NCBI GenBank assembly: GCA_018716625.1
Contig: DVJQ01000010.1
Location: forward strand, 1-55,821
Direction of reading: 5' to 3'
Source: Candidatus Galligastranaerophilus intestinavium
GTDB taxonomy: Bacteria; Cyanobacteriota; Vampirovibrionia; Gastranaerophilales; Gastranaerophilaceae
DNA length: 55,821 nt
Positions 1 through 8,499 of this stretch are shown in pieces. Made by a program: the position numbers and the translations under genes. The notes under the pieces are model-generated. The model worked only from the letters and a program-made list of their open reading frames with translations, was not told the DNA's origin and searched no databases. Within the stretch, counting starts at the first letter, position 1. Each line of letters begins with the position of its first letter.

Positions 1-958
1 TTATTGCTCTGACAACAGCAACTCTTTTTGCTCCGTTTGATATAACCTCGTCAATTGTATTGGAATCAATGGCGCCGATAGCATAAAAAGGTATATTGAC
101 GTTTTGCGCAGCCCATCTCAGATATTCAAGCCCTGCTGCCTCTCTTTTGGGTTTTGTCGGGGTTTTGTATACCGGACCTACCCCTATGTAGTCTGCGCCG
201 TTTTGAACTGCCTCAAGTGCGTCCTGTTCTTTGTGGGTAGAAATGCCTATAATCATTTTCTCTCCCAAAATTTTTCTTGCACTTTTTATGTCAATGTCGT
301 CTTGACCCAAATGCACCCCGTCCGCATTTAGTATTTGTGCCAAGTCAATCCTGTCATTTACTATAAAAAGTGCTCCGTACTCACTTGTAATTTGCCTGAT
401 TACTCTGCCGTACTCTATTATTTTTGCTGCAGGTTTTGTCTTTTCTCTCAACTGTACAATGTTTACTCCGCTTTTTATTGCAAGGGCGACTCTGTCCAAA
501 AATTCTTCATCAGAGTTAAAATTATCAGAATTTGTAACAAGATATAATTTTTTATCTTTCAACAGGTATTTTTTTATGTCCATTTTTATTTTTTCATCCA
601 TTGTTTTCTCAAGTGTATAACTTTTATAGCGGTATTTGTCAGGCAAATTTGCGTATTCATTCAGAACTCTAAGTGCTTGTTGCAGTCTTTTTGAGTTGGA
701 GCGAAAAATCATATCAAGATTTTTTTGCCCAATCATTTCTTTTGTAGGGTTTAAAATATCAACCCCAACATCATTTTTAGTATCTCTTGAATTTATCAGT
801 TCGTTGTACTGTTTGTCAAAAAAAGTGCACAAACTGTGGCGCATGTTTTTATACTCTTTTGACATTTCTTTGTCATTAAGTTCAAAACGTGCAATTTCTT
901 CAAGTACCCTAAGTGCTTCTGTGGCGCGGTTTAGATTGGCATCTGTTATTCTTTTCAA
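1..958 (-). CDS. thiE: Thiamine-phosphate synthase, ThiD2-ThiE fusion (3' end beyond window)
   Basis: Joins HMP-pyrophosphate and thiazole phosphate to make thiamine phosphate in the cytosol. I translated this strand by hand. Residues ~1-125 begin KRITDANLNRATEALRVLEE, the ThiD2-type N-terminal domain that cyanobacterial and some other ThiE proteins carry. Residues ~135-319 are the ThiE TIM barrel, with LYLVT, QLREK, VNDR, DGVHLGQDD, GISTH and GVGPVYKTPTK. The gene runs off the window edge after about 319 codons, probably only a few residues before its end. I chose a TTG start because an in-frame stop lies two codons upstream, AAGGG sits 7 nt before it, and the ThiD2 domain begins immediately. 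It is divergent from the sigma-factor gene. Confidence 0.9.
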   Translation of the reverse strand, partial: MKRITDANLNRATEALRVLEEIARFELNDKEMSKEYKNMRHSLCTFFDKQYNELINSRDTKNDVGVDILNPTKEMIGQKNLDMIFRSNSKRLQQALRVLNEYANLPDKYRYKSYTLEKTMDEKIKMDIKKYLLKDKKLYLVTNSDNFNSDEEFLDRVALAIKSGVNIVQLREKTKPAAKIIEYGRVIRQITSEYGALFIVNDRIDLAQILNADGVHLGQDDIDIKSARKILGEKMIIGISTHKEQDALEAVQNGADYIGVGPVYKTPTKPKREAAGLEYLRWAAQNVNIPFYAIGAIDSNTIDEVISNGAKRVAVVRAI

Positions 959-989
959 AATTTAACCCTTATAAAATACTGCCTATGTG

Positions 990-995
990 ATTATA
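990..995 (-). promoter_or_regulatory. Candidate -10 box for thiE
   Basis: A perfect TATAAT on the minus strand about 32 nt before the thiE TTG, in the divergent gap shared with the sigma-factor gene. I see no convincing -35. The implied leader of ~25 nt includes the AAGGG ribosome site. The gap is too short for a TPP riboswitch. Confidence 0.4.
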
Positions 996-1042
996 TAACA
1001 AAGATTATGGTTTATTAAGGGCTTTGGTTTTAATTTTTGATT

Positions 1043-1624
1043 ATGAACTACAAAGTAAAAAACAACAGTCTTGATGAACTTATTGAAATGGCACGTAATG
1101 GTGATATGGAGGCTCTTGAAGAAATTATAAGACGCCAGCAGAAAAATGTTTTTGCCACCCTTTATTACCTTAATGCCAAACCTGACGAGATTATGGATTT
1201 AACACAGGAAATACTTTTTAAAGTGGCTAAAAATATACGTAAATTGAAAAATCCAAAAACTTTTAAATCCTGGTTAAATCAAATAATAATTAATCAGTTT
1301 TATGACACTTTGAGAAAAAAACAAAAGTCGGTTAAAAAAGTTTGCCTTGATAGTAGCCCTGATGCAAAAAACGAGCTTGAAATTCCGGATTTTGCTTCAA
1401 ATCCTTATCAAAGAGCTTTAGATAAAGAATTGGAACGTGCAATAAAATGTTCAATTCATAAATTGCCAGACCCTTTTAAAATGGCAATTATCATGAGAGA
1501 GCTTCAAGGATTAAGTTATGAAGAAATTGCACAGGCTACAAATTCAAATATTGGTACCGTAAAGTCAAGAATTGCACGCGCAAGGTTAAAGCTGCAAGAA
1601 TACTTGAAGCCCTATATTAATTAA
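1043..1624 (+). CDS. ECF-type RNA polymerase sigma factor
   Basis: A small sigma-70 family protein that would direct RNA polymerase to an alternative promoter set. Region 2 is visible around residues 10-95 (NGDMEALEEIIRR, DLTQEILFKVAKNI, FKSWLNQIIINQFYD). Region 4 is at the C-terminus (LPDPFKMAIIMRELQGLSY, EEIA, then IGTVKSRIARARLKLQEYL). Length ~193 residues, normal for ECF factors. I prefer the ATG two codons inside a possible TTG start at 1037; neither has a good ribosome site. An anti-sigma gene follows after 10 nt, so the two are surely co-transcribed. Target regulon unknown. Confidence 0.88.
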   Translation: MNYKVKNNSLDELIEMARNGDMEALEEIIRRQQKNVFATLYYLNAKPDEIMDLTQEILFKVAKNIRKLKNPKTFKSWLNQIIINQFYDTLRKKQKSVKKVCLDSSPDAKNELEIPDFASNPYQRALDKELERAIKCSIHKLPDPFKMAIIMRELQGLSYEEIAQATNSNIGTVKSRIARARLKLQEYLKPYIN

Positions 1625-1634
1625 AGGAGAAAAA

Positions 1635-2090
1635 ATGCTAAAGGGAAATTTGACATGTGAGGATATCTCAAGACTTATTTTGCCCTACATTGACGATAAG
1701 TTAAATGAGGACAAAAGAAACAGGGTTGCGCTGCATCTTAGAAATTGTCCTTTTTGTATGGAAAAATACAGAATAATAAAATCCCTTTTTGACACAATTA
1801 AGCAAAAAAATATTCAAAGAGCAAAAAAATTTCAGCAATACAAGCTTTTGAGCGCATATTGCGATAATGAAGTTTCGCAAAATACAAAAGATAATATTGA
1901 AGCATCTTTGGCTTTATCATGCGATTTGGTGCGTAGGGTTTTAAAAATTAATACACTAAAAAAAATACTAAATGACACGTTTGAGAAAAAATTCGAAAAT
2001 ATTGAGCTTAATCTTGAAAAGAAGGTTATTGAAAGGCTTAAATCGCAAAGCATTGCTTCTAGAATTAAGAAATTTTTTTTAAAAAATTAG
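1635..2090 (+). CDS. Zinc-finger anti-sigma factor, apparently cytosolic
   Basis: Probable antagonist of the sigma factor immediately upstream. Residues 8-41 fit a ZAS/zf-HC2 anti-sigma domain, with Cys8 and the diagnostic H34-x3-C38-x2-C41. A second stretch (~70-115, LLSAYCDNEVS onwards) looks like a decayed copy that has lost the HxxxCxxC ligands. There is no transmembrane helix; the protein ends in a basic tail, so signalling would be sensed in the cytoplasm rather than across the membrane. Strong ribosome site (AAAGGAGA) before the ATG. Its stop interlocks with that of the convergent gene (shared TTAG). Confidence 0.8.
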   Translation: MLKGNLTCEDISRLILPYIDDKLNEDKRNRVALHLRNCPFCMEKYRIIKSLFDTIKQKNIQRAKKFQQYKLLSAYCDNEVSQNTKDNIEASLALSCDLVRRVLKINTLKKILNDTFEKKFENIELNLEKKVIERLKSQSIASRIKKFFLKN

Positions 2091-2425
2091 TCCTTTTTGT
2101 TTTCGGCAATTTCCACAACTACACCGTTTTCTCTTAATGCCTGAATAAAGCTGTCTGCAGCTTGTTTTTGTATTTGTTGAGGCACAACTCTTAGCAACTC
2201 TACGGTTTTTGAAATAACAGGGTCTTTGTCGTACCAGCGATTTCCATTGTATGGTTTTACCATTTCATAAAATCTGTCGAGAGCTTCTTTTGAAACTTTT
2301 TCCTCTACTTTTTGCAAGAAAATTTCTGCTTGAGAATGAAGCTCGCTTTGATAATCTTTTAAAAGATTAATTATTTCAAGTAATAGTGGGTCATAATCAT
2401 ACCAGCGTTTATACTTGTGAGTCAT
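2087..2425 (-). CDS. Conserved small protein with two RWYD-DP repeats
   Basis: Unrecognised 112-residue soluble protein built from two copies of one unit: R7-W-Y-D-x-D-P13 and R63-W-Y-D-x-D-P69. Each is followed by a predicted amphipathic helix of similar pattern (LLLEIINLLKDYQ versus ISKTVELLRVVPQQ). No signal peptide or membrane segment. It overlaps the 3' end of murA by 17 nt, and its ribosome site (GGAGGG) is encoded by the Leu-Gly-Gly codons at the end of murA, so translation is probably coupled to the wall gene. Function unknown; the context suggests a link to cell wall or growth. Confidence 0.7.
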   Translation of the reverse strand: MTHKYKRWYDYDPLLLEIINLLKDYQSELHSQAEIFLQKVEEKVSKEALDRFYEMVKPYNGNRWYDKDPVISKTVELLRVVPQQIQKQAADSFIQALRENGVVVEIAENKKD

Positions 2426-3728
2426 TTAACCCTCCTAAGGTTTTTATTGTTTCTGCATCATCCGGTACTCTTGAAACACAAACACCAAGCCCCTTTAGTT
2501 TTTCAGTAAATTTTTCATAACCTCTGTCAATGTGGTGTAAGCCATGAATTTCACTTTCGCCGCGAGCCATAATAGCTGCAACTACAAGAGCTGCTCCTGC
2601 ACGCAAATCTGGTGCAGTTACGGATGTTCCAACCAAACAATCAACCCCTTTTATTATTGCGTGGTTTTTGCTTTGTTTGATGTTTGCACCCATTTTCCAA
2701 AGTTCGGCTATGTGCATAAATCTGTTTTCATATAAACTTTCCGTAACAACGCTTATGCCGTTTGAAGTGGATAAAAGTGCCATTGCAAGGGCTTGTAAGT
2801 CTGTAGGGAATCCCGGATAGGGCTGTGTTATAAAATTCATCGGTAAAAGTCTTGAGTTTGAAGAAACTTCCATGACGTTTGGTTCCAATAACTTAATTTT
2901 TGCACCCATTTCAAGGAGTTTGCCCGTAAAAATTGTTAAATGGTTTGGAAACACGTTTTTTATAATCCCATGACCTTTGGAACCTATAATTATACTCATA
3001 TAAGTTCCGGCTTCAATTCTGTCAGAGATTGTGGTGTATTCAACACCATGTAAGTCTTCTTGTCTTACGCCATAAATTGATATTTCATTTGTGCCAGCGC
3101 CCTCAATTTTTGCGCCCATTGCTTTAAGGAAGTTTGCCAAGTCGACAATTTCAGGTTCTTGTGCAGCATTTTGTATTCTTGTTGTACCTTGGGCAAGAAC
3201 AGCTGCCAGCATTATATTTTCCGTTGCACCAACAGAGGGGATATCAAGACATATATCAGCCCCCCTAAGTTGTGTTGCTTTGGCATGTACATAGCCTTGC
3301 TCTATTTTGCACTTTGCCCCAAGTGCTTCAAGGCCTTTTATGTGAAAGTTTACTCGTCTTTCACCTATCTTGCATCCTCCGGGGAGCGCCACTTTTGCCT
3401 CTTTCATTCTGCCGACAAGTGCGCCTAAAACCACAAAAGAAGCACGCATTTTACTTACAAATTTGTCTGAAGCAACTACACTTGTGAGGTTTTTTGCATT
3501 AATTTCAACAAACTTATTTGTTTTGTCGTAGTTGCATTTTGCCCCAAGGCACTCAAGCACATCCAACATAATTTCAACATCGGTAAGCTCGGGGACATTG
3601 TGTATTTTTGAAACGTCGCTTGCAAGAAGCGCTGCAGCCATAAGTTTCAGCACTGCATTTTTTGCCCCGCTGATACTTACTTCGCCCTCAAGTGGACGAG
3701 AGCCGCTTATGATTAATTTATCGCTCAA
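2409..3728 (-). CDS. murA: UDP-N-acetylglucosamine 1-carboxyvinyltransferase MurA
   Basis: First committed step of peptidoglycan synthesis: transfers enolpyruvate from PEP to UDP-GlcNAc in the cytosol. The 439-residue EPT fold is full length. GAKNA with Lys23-Asn24 is near the N-terminus. The loop PGGCKIGERR places the catalytic, fosfomycin-reactive cysteine at residue 119. The start is TTG, preceded at good distance by GGAGG; no ATG competes. It follows murE by 70 nt at the end of the rsmH-ftsL-ftsI-murE run, an unusual position since murA is normally outside the dcw cluster. Confidence 0.97.
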   Translation of the reverse strand: MSDKLIISGSRPLEGEVSISGAKNAVLKLMAAALLASDVSKIHNVPELTDVEIMLDVLECLGAKCNYDKTNKFVEINAKNLTSVVASDKFVSKMRASFVVLGALVGRMKEAKVALPGGCKIGERRVNFHIKGLEALGAKCKIEQGYVHAKATQLRGADICLDIPSVGATENIMLAAVLAQGTTRIQNAAQEPEIVDLANFLKAMGAKIEGAGTNEISIYGVRQEDLHGVEYTTISDRIEAGTYMSIIIGSKGHGIIKNVFPNHLTIFTGKLLEMGAKIKLLEPNVMEVSSNSRLLPMNFITQPYPGFPTDLQALAMALLSTSNGISVVTESLYENRFMHIAELWKMGANIKQSKNHAIIKGVDCLVGTSVTAPDLRAGAALVVAAIMARGESEIHGLHHIDRGYEKFTEKLKGLGVCVSRVPDDAETIKTLGGLNDSQV

Positions 3729-3798
3729 GCTGCCTCCATTTCAATCTTTATTCTAATACAAGAATAAAAGTTTGAAAACATTTTTTTACATTTTAGTG

Positions 3799-5259
3799 TT
3801 AATTACAAAAAACTTTGGCAACTTCTTCCCTGTCATCAAAGTGTATAGTGCGGTCTTTCAGGATTTGATAGTTCTCATGCCCTTTACCTGCAACTATTAC
3901 AACGTCTTTTTCACTTGCAAGATTTTTTAACATTTTAATTGCTTCAGCCCTGTCAGGTTCTACAAAAACACTCTTGGGGTTGATTAATTTAAGCCCCGAT
4001 AAAATATCCGTTATTATTTGTTGCGGATCTTCAGAGCGCGGGTTGTCTGATGTGACAATTATCTTATCACTTAATGATTGAGCAATTTTACCCATTTTGG
4101 GACGTTTTGTAGCATCTCTGTCCCCTCCGCAGCCAAACAGGCAAATTAAACTACCGTCTTTTGGGGTAAGTTCTCTTGCTGCTCTTAGGATGTTTTCCAA
4201 CCCGTCAGGCGTGTGGGCGTAATCAACAATAACCAAAGGTGCCGTACAAACTATTTCAAAACGTCCTGCAACACTTTTTGTAGTTTCTAGTGCTTGCTTG
4301 GCAACTTCAAGCGGAATATTGTTTGCAAGGGCGCAGCCTATTGCGGCAAGTGCGTTATACACACTAAACATGCCGTTTAACATGAGTTTTATATCTGTTT
4401 TTTGATTTTCATATTCACATGTAAAACTTACGCCTGATGAGGTAAACTCTATATTTTTAGCCATTAAATCGGAATTATTCTTAACGCCGTAAGTTATGAC
4501 TTTTACATCTTCTGGGACTTTTTCAATAAGTCTTTTTGCATATTTGTCGTCATTGTTGATAATCGCGTAAGAGCCTTCTTCAAGATTTTCAAAGAGTTTT
4601 GCTTTTGCGTTAAAATAATTATCCATTGTTATATGAAAGTCTAAGTGGTCTTGTGTTAAATTTGTAAAAACGGCACCGGAGAATTTGCATTTTCTCACTC
4701 TGTGTTGTTCTAACGAGTGCGAACTCACCTCTGTAACAACATTTAAGATGTCTGATTTTAGTATTTTTTGTAAAGTATGTTGCAACTCAGGTGCCTGTGG
4801 TGTTGTGTGTTTTGCTTCCAAGTATTCGCTTGTGGAAGAAAGCTTATAGCCAAGTGTACCTATAAGTGCGCATTTTTGTGAATTTTGTTCAAATATTTTT
4901 TGTATAAGGTGAGTAACGGTTGTTTTGCCGTTAGTGCCCGTAACGCCTATTAAATTAAGTTCTTTTGAGGGATTATGATAAAAGCAGGCTGATAAATCAG
5001 CAATTTTTTCCTGTGTTGATTTTACAATAAGTTGCGGAATTTCAATATTCATGGGCTTTTCGCACATAAGCGCAACTGCGCCTTTTTCAAAAGCCATTTG
5101 TGCAAAGTCATGTCCGTCAACGTGCTCACCTTTTAAACATACAAAAATCTCATGTGAATTAATTGTATTTGAATTATATGATATTCCAAGTATGTCTGTG
5201 TCTTTGTAGTTTAGAACCTCATCAGGTGCGACTTCCTTTATAATTTTACTCAATTCCAT
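3799..5259 (-). CDS. murE: UDP-MurNAc-tripeptide ligase MurE, meso-DAP type
   Basis: ATP-dependent ligase adding the third stem-peptide residue in the cytosol. Domains: N-terminal UDP-binding part (~1-95), central Mur ligase domain with P-loop TGTNGKTT (107-114) and the carbamylated-lysine motif YFNAK (Lys219), and a C-terminal domain with DNPR at 405-408, which marks meso-diaminopimelate specificity rather than lysine. Length 486, normal. Ribosome site GGAGAG. Lies 38 nt after ftsI and before murA in the same transcription unit. Confidence 0.96.
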   Translation of the reverse strand: MELSKIIKEVAPDEVLNYKDTDILGISYNSNTINSHEIFVCLKGEHVDGHDFAQMAFEKGAVALMCEKPMNIEIPQLIVKSTQEKIADLSACFYHNPSKELNLIGVTGTNGKTTVTHLIQKIFEQNSQKCALIGTLGYKLSSTSEYLEAKHTTPQAPELQHTLQKILKSDILNVVTEVSSHSLEQHRVRKCKFSGAVFTNLTQDHLDFHITMDNYFNAKAKLFENLEEGSYAIINNDDKYAKRLIEKVPEDVKVITYGVKNNSDLMAKNIEFTSSGVSFTCEYENQKTDIKLMLNGMFSVYNALAAIGCALANNIPLEVAKQALETTKSVAGRFEIVCTAPLVIVDYAHTPDGLENILRAARELTPKDGSLICLFGCGGDRDATKRPKMGKIAQSLSDKIIVTSDNPRSEDPQQIITDILSGLKLINPKSVFVEPDRAEAIKMLKNLASEKDVVIVAGKGHENYQILKDRTIHFDDREEVAKVFCN

Positions 5260-5297
5260 TTTGTTCTCTCCAAATCAATGCAAAAATTATTTTACTC

Positions 5298-7016
5298 TTA
5301 AATTTCATTTTTGTTAACATTTTTTTTCTTGTCGGGGTTAAGATTCATAATTTTAACAAGTTCTGTTGTAATATCTTTAAAAATTGGTGCAGCGACTGTT
5401 GAACCCCATATAGCTTCACCGTTTGGACTGTCTACCACTACATATACAAGAATTTTGGGGTCAGATGCGGGTAAAAAGCCGACAATTGAAGTGTATAATT
5501 TATTTGAATAGCCCGCACCGTTATCAAGAGGACGTCTTGATGTACCTGTTTTTGCTGCAATGTAGTATTCATCCATTTTTACATTGCTTTTACCGTTTTC
5601 AAGTGCCTTAACAAGTATCCAGGTCAAATCATGAGCTGTTTGTTCGCTCATAACGCGTCTTTTGATAATTTTTTGCTCAAGTTCTTCAGGCGAATATTTT
5701 ATAACATGAGGTGTTATCCAGACTCCGTTGTTTGCAATGGCTGCTACTGCTGAAGCCATTTGAATTGCCGTAACTGAGGCGCCGTATCCGTAGCCCATTG
5801 CCCCATGGGTTGCAACATCCCAGCTTTTTGGCGGCGGAAGAATGCCCGAGGATTCTCCGGGCAAGTCAATTCCTGTTGCTTCGCCAAAATTAAATGTCTT
5901 GAGAGTATCATAAAACTCTTGTGGAGTCATCATTTGTGACACTTTTGCGCTTGCAACGTTACTTGAGTGCTCAAAAAGATATGCTAAGTCGATTAAACCG
6001 GGGTTTCTATTCCTGTCGTAATCATAGTTTTTAATTTCCCACCAGCCGATTTTCATTTTGCCGGTGTCAAGAATTTTTGTATTTTTATCAACTTTTCCGT
6101 TTATCATGGCAGATGCGACCGTAATCACCTTAAAAGTTGAGCCGGGTGGATATACATCTGTTATTGCCCAATTTTTCATTTCATTCATTGAATATTTTTG
6201 GTAATTATTGGGGTCGTAATACGGGTAAGCTGCAAGTGCTAAAATCTCCCCTGTTTTAGGATCTAAAACTATTACCGCCCCGCGCAGCGCCTTTGTTTTT
6301 TGTACGGTTTTATTAAGGTATTTTTCGCAAATGTGTTGTGCGGCGGAATCGATTGTTAAATTGAGTGTTTTACCTTTAATCGGTGCGGCTATGTCCTCGG
6401 GGTTTGTGTTAAAGTTGTAAATAATGTCGCCGTTAGGGGTTTTTTCATAACTTATATTTTTGTCAAAATATTCTAAATAATCTTTTGCCACATATTCAAT
6501 TCCGCCTGCAACGTCGGCATCTGAGTTATAGTAACCCAAAACATGTGAGGCAAGAGTACCTTGCGGATATGTTCTTTTGTTTTTTACCTCAAGAGATAGC
6601 TCACGCAGTCTTTTTGCCTTAATTGCCTCTGCTGTTTTTCTATCCAGTGATTTTTTTATTAAAATAACACTTTCATCTTTTGCCAATGTTTTTGAAAGTG
6701 ATGATACAGGTATATTTACAAGCGGAGAGAGGATTTGCGCCAATTCCTCGGGTGTGTGATCATAATACATCGGGTGTGCATATAAATTAAAAGATGTATT
6801 ATCTGATGCCAGTTTAAAGCCGTTTCTGTCTAATATTTCACCTCTTAGAACAAAAAGCTTTGAGGAACGTTGCTTTTTGGCACGGTCACGATAGTGTCTG
6901 ATGTCTGCAACTTGTATCAAAAAAAGGTAAACAAGCAATATGGCAATAAAAGTACTAAAGCCAAATTGCAAACATCCTATTCTTTTGTCAAATTTTTTGT
7001 AGCGGTCTTTGCTCAT
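5298..7016 (-). CDS. ftsI: Class B penicillin-binding protein FtsI (septal transpeptidase)
   Basis: Cross-links peptidoglycan at the division site. N-terminal membrane anchor at ~20-38, then a pedestal domain with LRGEILDRNG, then the transpeptidase domain. Its three catalytic motifs are present: S293-T-F-K296, S351-S-N353 and K489-T-G491. Length 572. No PASTA domain. Start is an ATG 4 nt after the ftsL stop with no obvious ribosome site, so translation probably relies on coupling with ftsL. The gene order rsmH-ftsL-ftsI-murE is the classic dcw order and supports FtsI over PBP2. Confidence 0.94.
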   Translation of the reverse strand: MSKDRYKKFDKRIGCLQFGFSTFIAILLVYLFLIQVADIRHYRDRAKKQRSSKLFVLRGEILDRNGFKLASDNTSFNLYAHPMYYDHTPEELAQILSPLVNIPVSSLSKTLAKDESVILIKKSLDRKTAEAIKAKRLRELSLEVKNKRTYPQGTLASHVLGYYNSDADVAGGIEYVAKDYLEYFDKNISYEKTPNGDIIYNFNTNPEDIAAPIKGKTLNLTIDSAAQHICEKYLNKTVQKTKALRGAVIVLDPKTGEILALAAYPYYDPNNYQKYSMNEMKNWAITDVYPPGSTFKVITVASAMINGKVDKNTKILDTGKMKIGWWEIKNYDYDRNRNPGLIDLAYLFEHSSNVASAKVSQMMTPQEFYDTLKTFNFGEATGIDLPGESSGILPPPKSWDVATHGAMGYGYGASVTAIQMASAVAAIANNGVWITPHVIKYSPEELEQKIIKRRVMSEQTAHDLTWILVKALENGKSNVKMDEYYIAAKTGTSRRPLDNGAGYSNKLYTSIVGFLPASDPKILVYVVVDSPNGEAIWGSTVAAPIFKDITTELVKIMNLNPDKKKNVNKNEI

Positions 7017-7022
7017 AGTGTT

Positions 7023-7544
7023 TTAGTAGCCCATAGACCAAGCATTTTTCTGGTTGTTGTCGCGATTTTCAAAGTTAACGTTTGGAATTTGTGCTGCAGA
7101 AAGTTCTACAACTTTTGTTGCTCTCTGTAATATGTTTGATTTTGCAACCGCCATGTCTACATTGTAGTATGATTGCAAATTGTCGAGTTTGTTTTGCAGG
7201 TCTTCATTTTCATAATTTAGCGCAAGTGTTTCTTTTCTTATTTGATTAAGGGAAACCTCACCCATGGTTACAAAATAATAACTGACAAGACAAACCATTA
7301 CCAAAAAGCCGAGCAGTGCGCACAAAAATGTGTTAATTCTTGCTATTACAAGCTCTCGGTATGATTTTTCTTTTACAAAATATCCGCTTATAATTTGATT
7401 GCCGGATGTTTTTGTGTATCTGCCGGCTCCCATTTTAATGCCGTTTTCAATAGGAGGTACGGCTTTTTTTTGCACCTTTCTAAGTTGCGGGTTCATATTG
7501 TTTTTTTTATTATTTTTATTGTTATTAAAAGAAAGCGAACTCAA
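7023..7544 (-). CDS. ftsL: FtsL-like division protein
   Basis: Bitopic protein of 173 residues: an Asn/Lys-rich cytoplasmic head (~1-75), one transmembrane helix (~LCALLGFLVMVCLVSYYF), then a periplasmic coiled coil (NYENEDLQNKLDNLQSYY) with a short tail. Sequence identity to FtsL is low, as usual for this family; the call rests on topology, coiled coil and position between rsmH and ftsI. FtsL works with FtsB/FtsQ to activate FtsWI. The cytoplasmic head is longer than in E. coli FtsL. TTG start with AGGAGA 6-7 nt upstream. Confidence 0.72.
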   Translation of the reverse strand: MSSLSFNNNKNNKKNNMNPQLRKVQKKAVPPIENGIKMGAGRYTKTSGNQIISGYFVKEKSYRELVIARINTFLCALLGFLVMVCLVSYYFVTMGEVSLNQIRKETLALNYENEDLQNKLDNLQSYYNVDMAVAKSNILQRATKVVELSAAQIPNVNFENRDNNQKNAWSMGY

Positions 7545-7561
7545 GTTATCTCTCCTGCAAT

Positions 7562-8485
7562 TTAAACTCTTCTTGCAACTCTAAGCTTGGCACTCCTTGA
7601 TGGAGGATTAAGCTTTATTTCTTCCTCTGATGCGCAAATCGGTTTTTTGTTTACCAATTCGACTAGCTTTCCTTCGCATCTGCAAACAGGAATGCTCTTG
7701 TCACATCTGCAATTGAGTGAGAAATTCTTGAGCAGTGTCTTTGCAAGCCTGTCTTCCAGAGAATGAAAAGTTATTACACTTATTATAGCACCAGTGTCCA
7801 ATAATGTAACCACATCTTTTAATGATTTTTCAAAATTTAACAACTCGTTATTAACTTCAATTCGTATTGCCTGAAAAACCCTTGTGGCACAATGCGTTTT
7901 AGTATTTGTCTTTGGTGTGGATTTTCTTATTATATCAACAAGCTCCAGCGTTGTGTTAATCGGTCTTGAATTTACAATTGCGCGTGCAATTCTTTTAGAG
8001 TAGTGTTCTTCACCGTATTTTGAAAAAATTTCAACAAGTTGTGATTCTTTATATTTATTTACAACATCCCATGCGCTGAGTTTTGAGTTTTCGCCAAATC
8101 TCATATCAAGCGGGGAGTCTTTCATAAAGCTGAAACCTCTTGATTGACTTGTAAGTTGGTGATAAGAGGCGCCTAAATCATATATTATTCCGCCAGTGAT
8201 TTTTTTAATCCCCATTTTTTCAAGATTTTCTCTTATATTTGTGTAGCTGTCATGAATTATTGTGAGATTTTTATATTCGCAAAGGCGCTCTCTTGAGGCG
8301 TTTATAGCGTCAATATCAACATCAAATGAGATTAATCTGCCTTTTTGTGAGATTTTTTTTAATATAAGTTCACTGTGTCCGCCGCCCCCAAGAGTGGCAT
8401 CTACAAATATTTTGTCGGAATTGTCGCAATTAAGGGCATCAATTGCTTCGTTTAACATTACGCTGTAGTGATTAAATTCTTGCAT
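7562..8485 (-). CDS. rsmH: 16S rRNA m4C1402 methyltransferase RsmH (MraW)
   Basis: SAM-dependent methyltransferase acting on 16S rRNA C1402. Typical family features: HYSVMLNEAIDAL at the start, the SAM-binding VDATLGGGGHS, DLGASYHQL, SPLDMRF, and the C-terminal TFHSLEDR. About 307 residues, full length. A GTG five codons upstream is open but overlaps the preceding stop. I prefer the ATG because the family N-terminus starts there and a TATAAT box lies exactly 6 nt before it. First gene of the division cluster. Confidence 0.95.
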   Translation of the reverse strand: MQEFNHYSVMLNEAIDALNCDNSDKIFVDATLGGGGHSELILKKISQKGRLISFDVDIDAINASRERLCEYKNLTIIHDSYTNIRENLEKMGIKKITGGIIYDLGASYHQLTSQSRGFSFMKDSPLDMRFGENSKLSAWDVVNKYKESQLVEIFSKYGEEHYSKRIARAIVNSRPINTTLELVDIIRKSTPKTNTKTHCATRVFQAIRIEVNNELLNFEKSLKDVVTLLDTGAIISVITFHSLEDRLAKTLLKNFSLNCRCDKSIPVCRCEGKLVELVNKKPICASEEEIKLNPPSRSAKLRVARRV

Positions 8486-8491
8486 AAAAAA

Positions 8492-8497
8492 ATTATA
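8492..8497 (-). promoter_or_regulatory. -10 box of a leaderless rsmH promoter (candidate)
   Basis: TATAAT on the minus strand, preceded directly by TG and followed by six T residues and the rsmH ATG. Transcription from this box would start on or within a base of the A of ATG, so the mRNA would lack a leader. No Shine-Dalgarno sequence is present. It would also drive ftsL-ftsI-murE-murA. Confidence 0.5.
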
Positions 8498-8499
8498 CA

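Noticed and set aside
959-1042. TPP riboswitch for thiE
   Set aside because: The divergent gap is too short and has no thi-box (CUGAGA) on the minus strand.
3091-3487. Several plus-strand ORFs inside murA
   Set aside because: Antisense shadows of a well-supported enzyme; no ribosome sites or family features.
3747-3768. 8-bp hairpin TTTATTCT/AGAATAAA upstream of murA as a terminator
   Set aside because: AT-only stem with no T run after it in the direction of transcription; it overlaps a likely -10 (TAGAAT).
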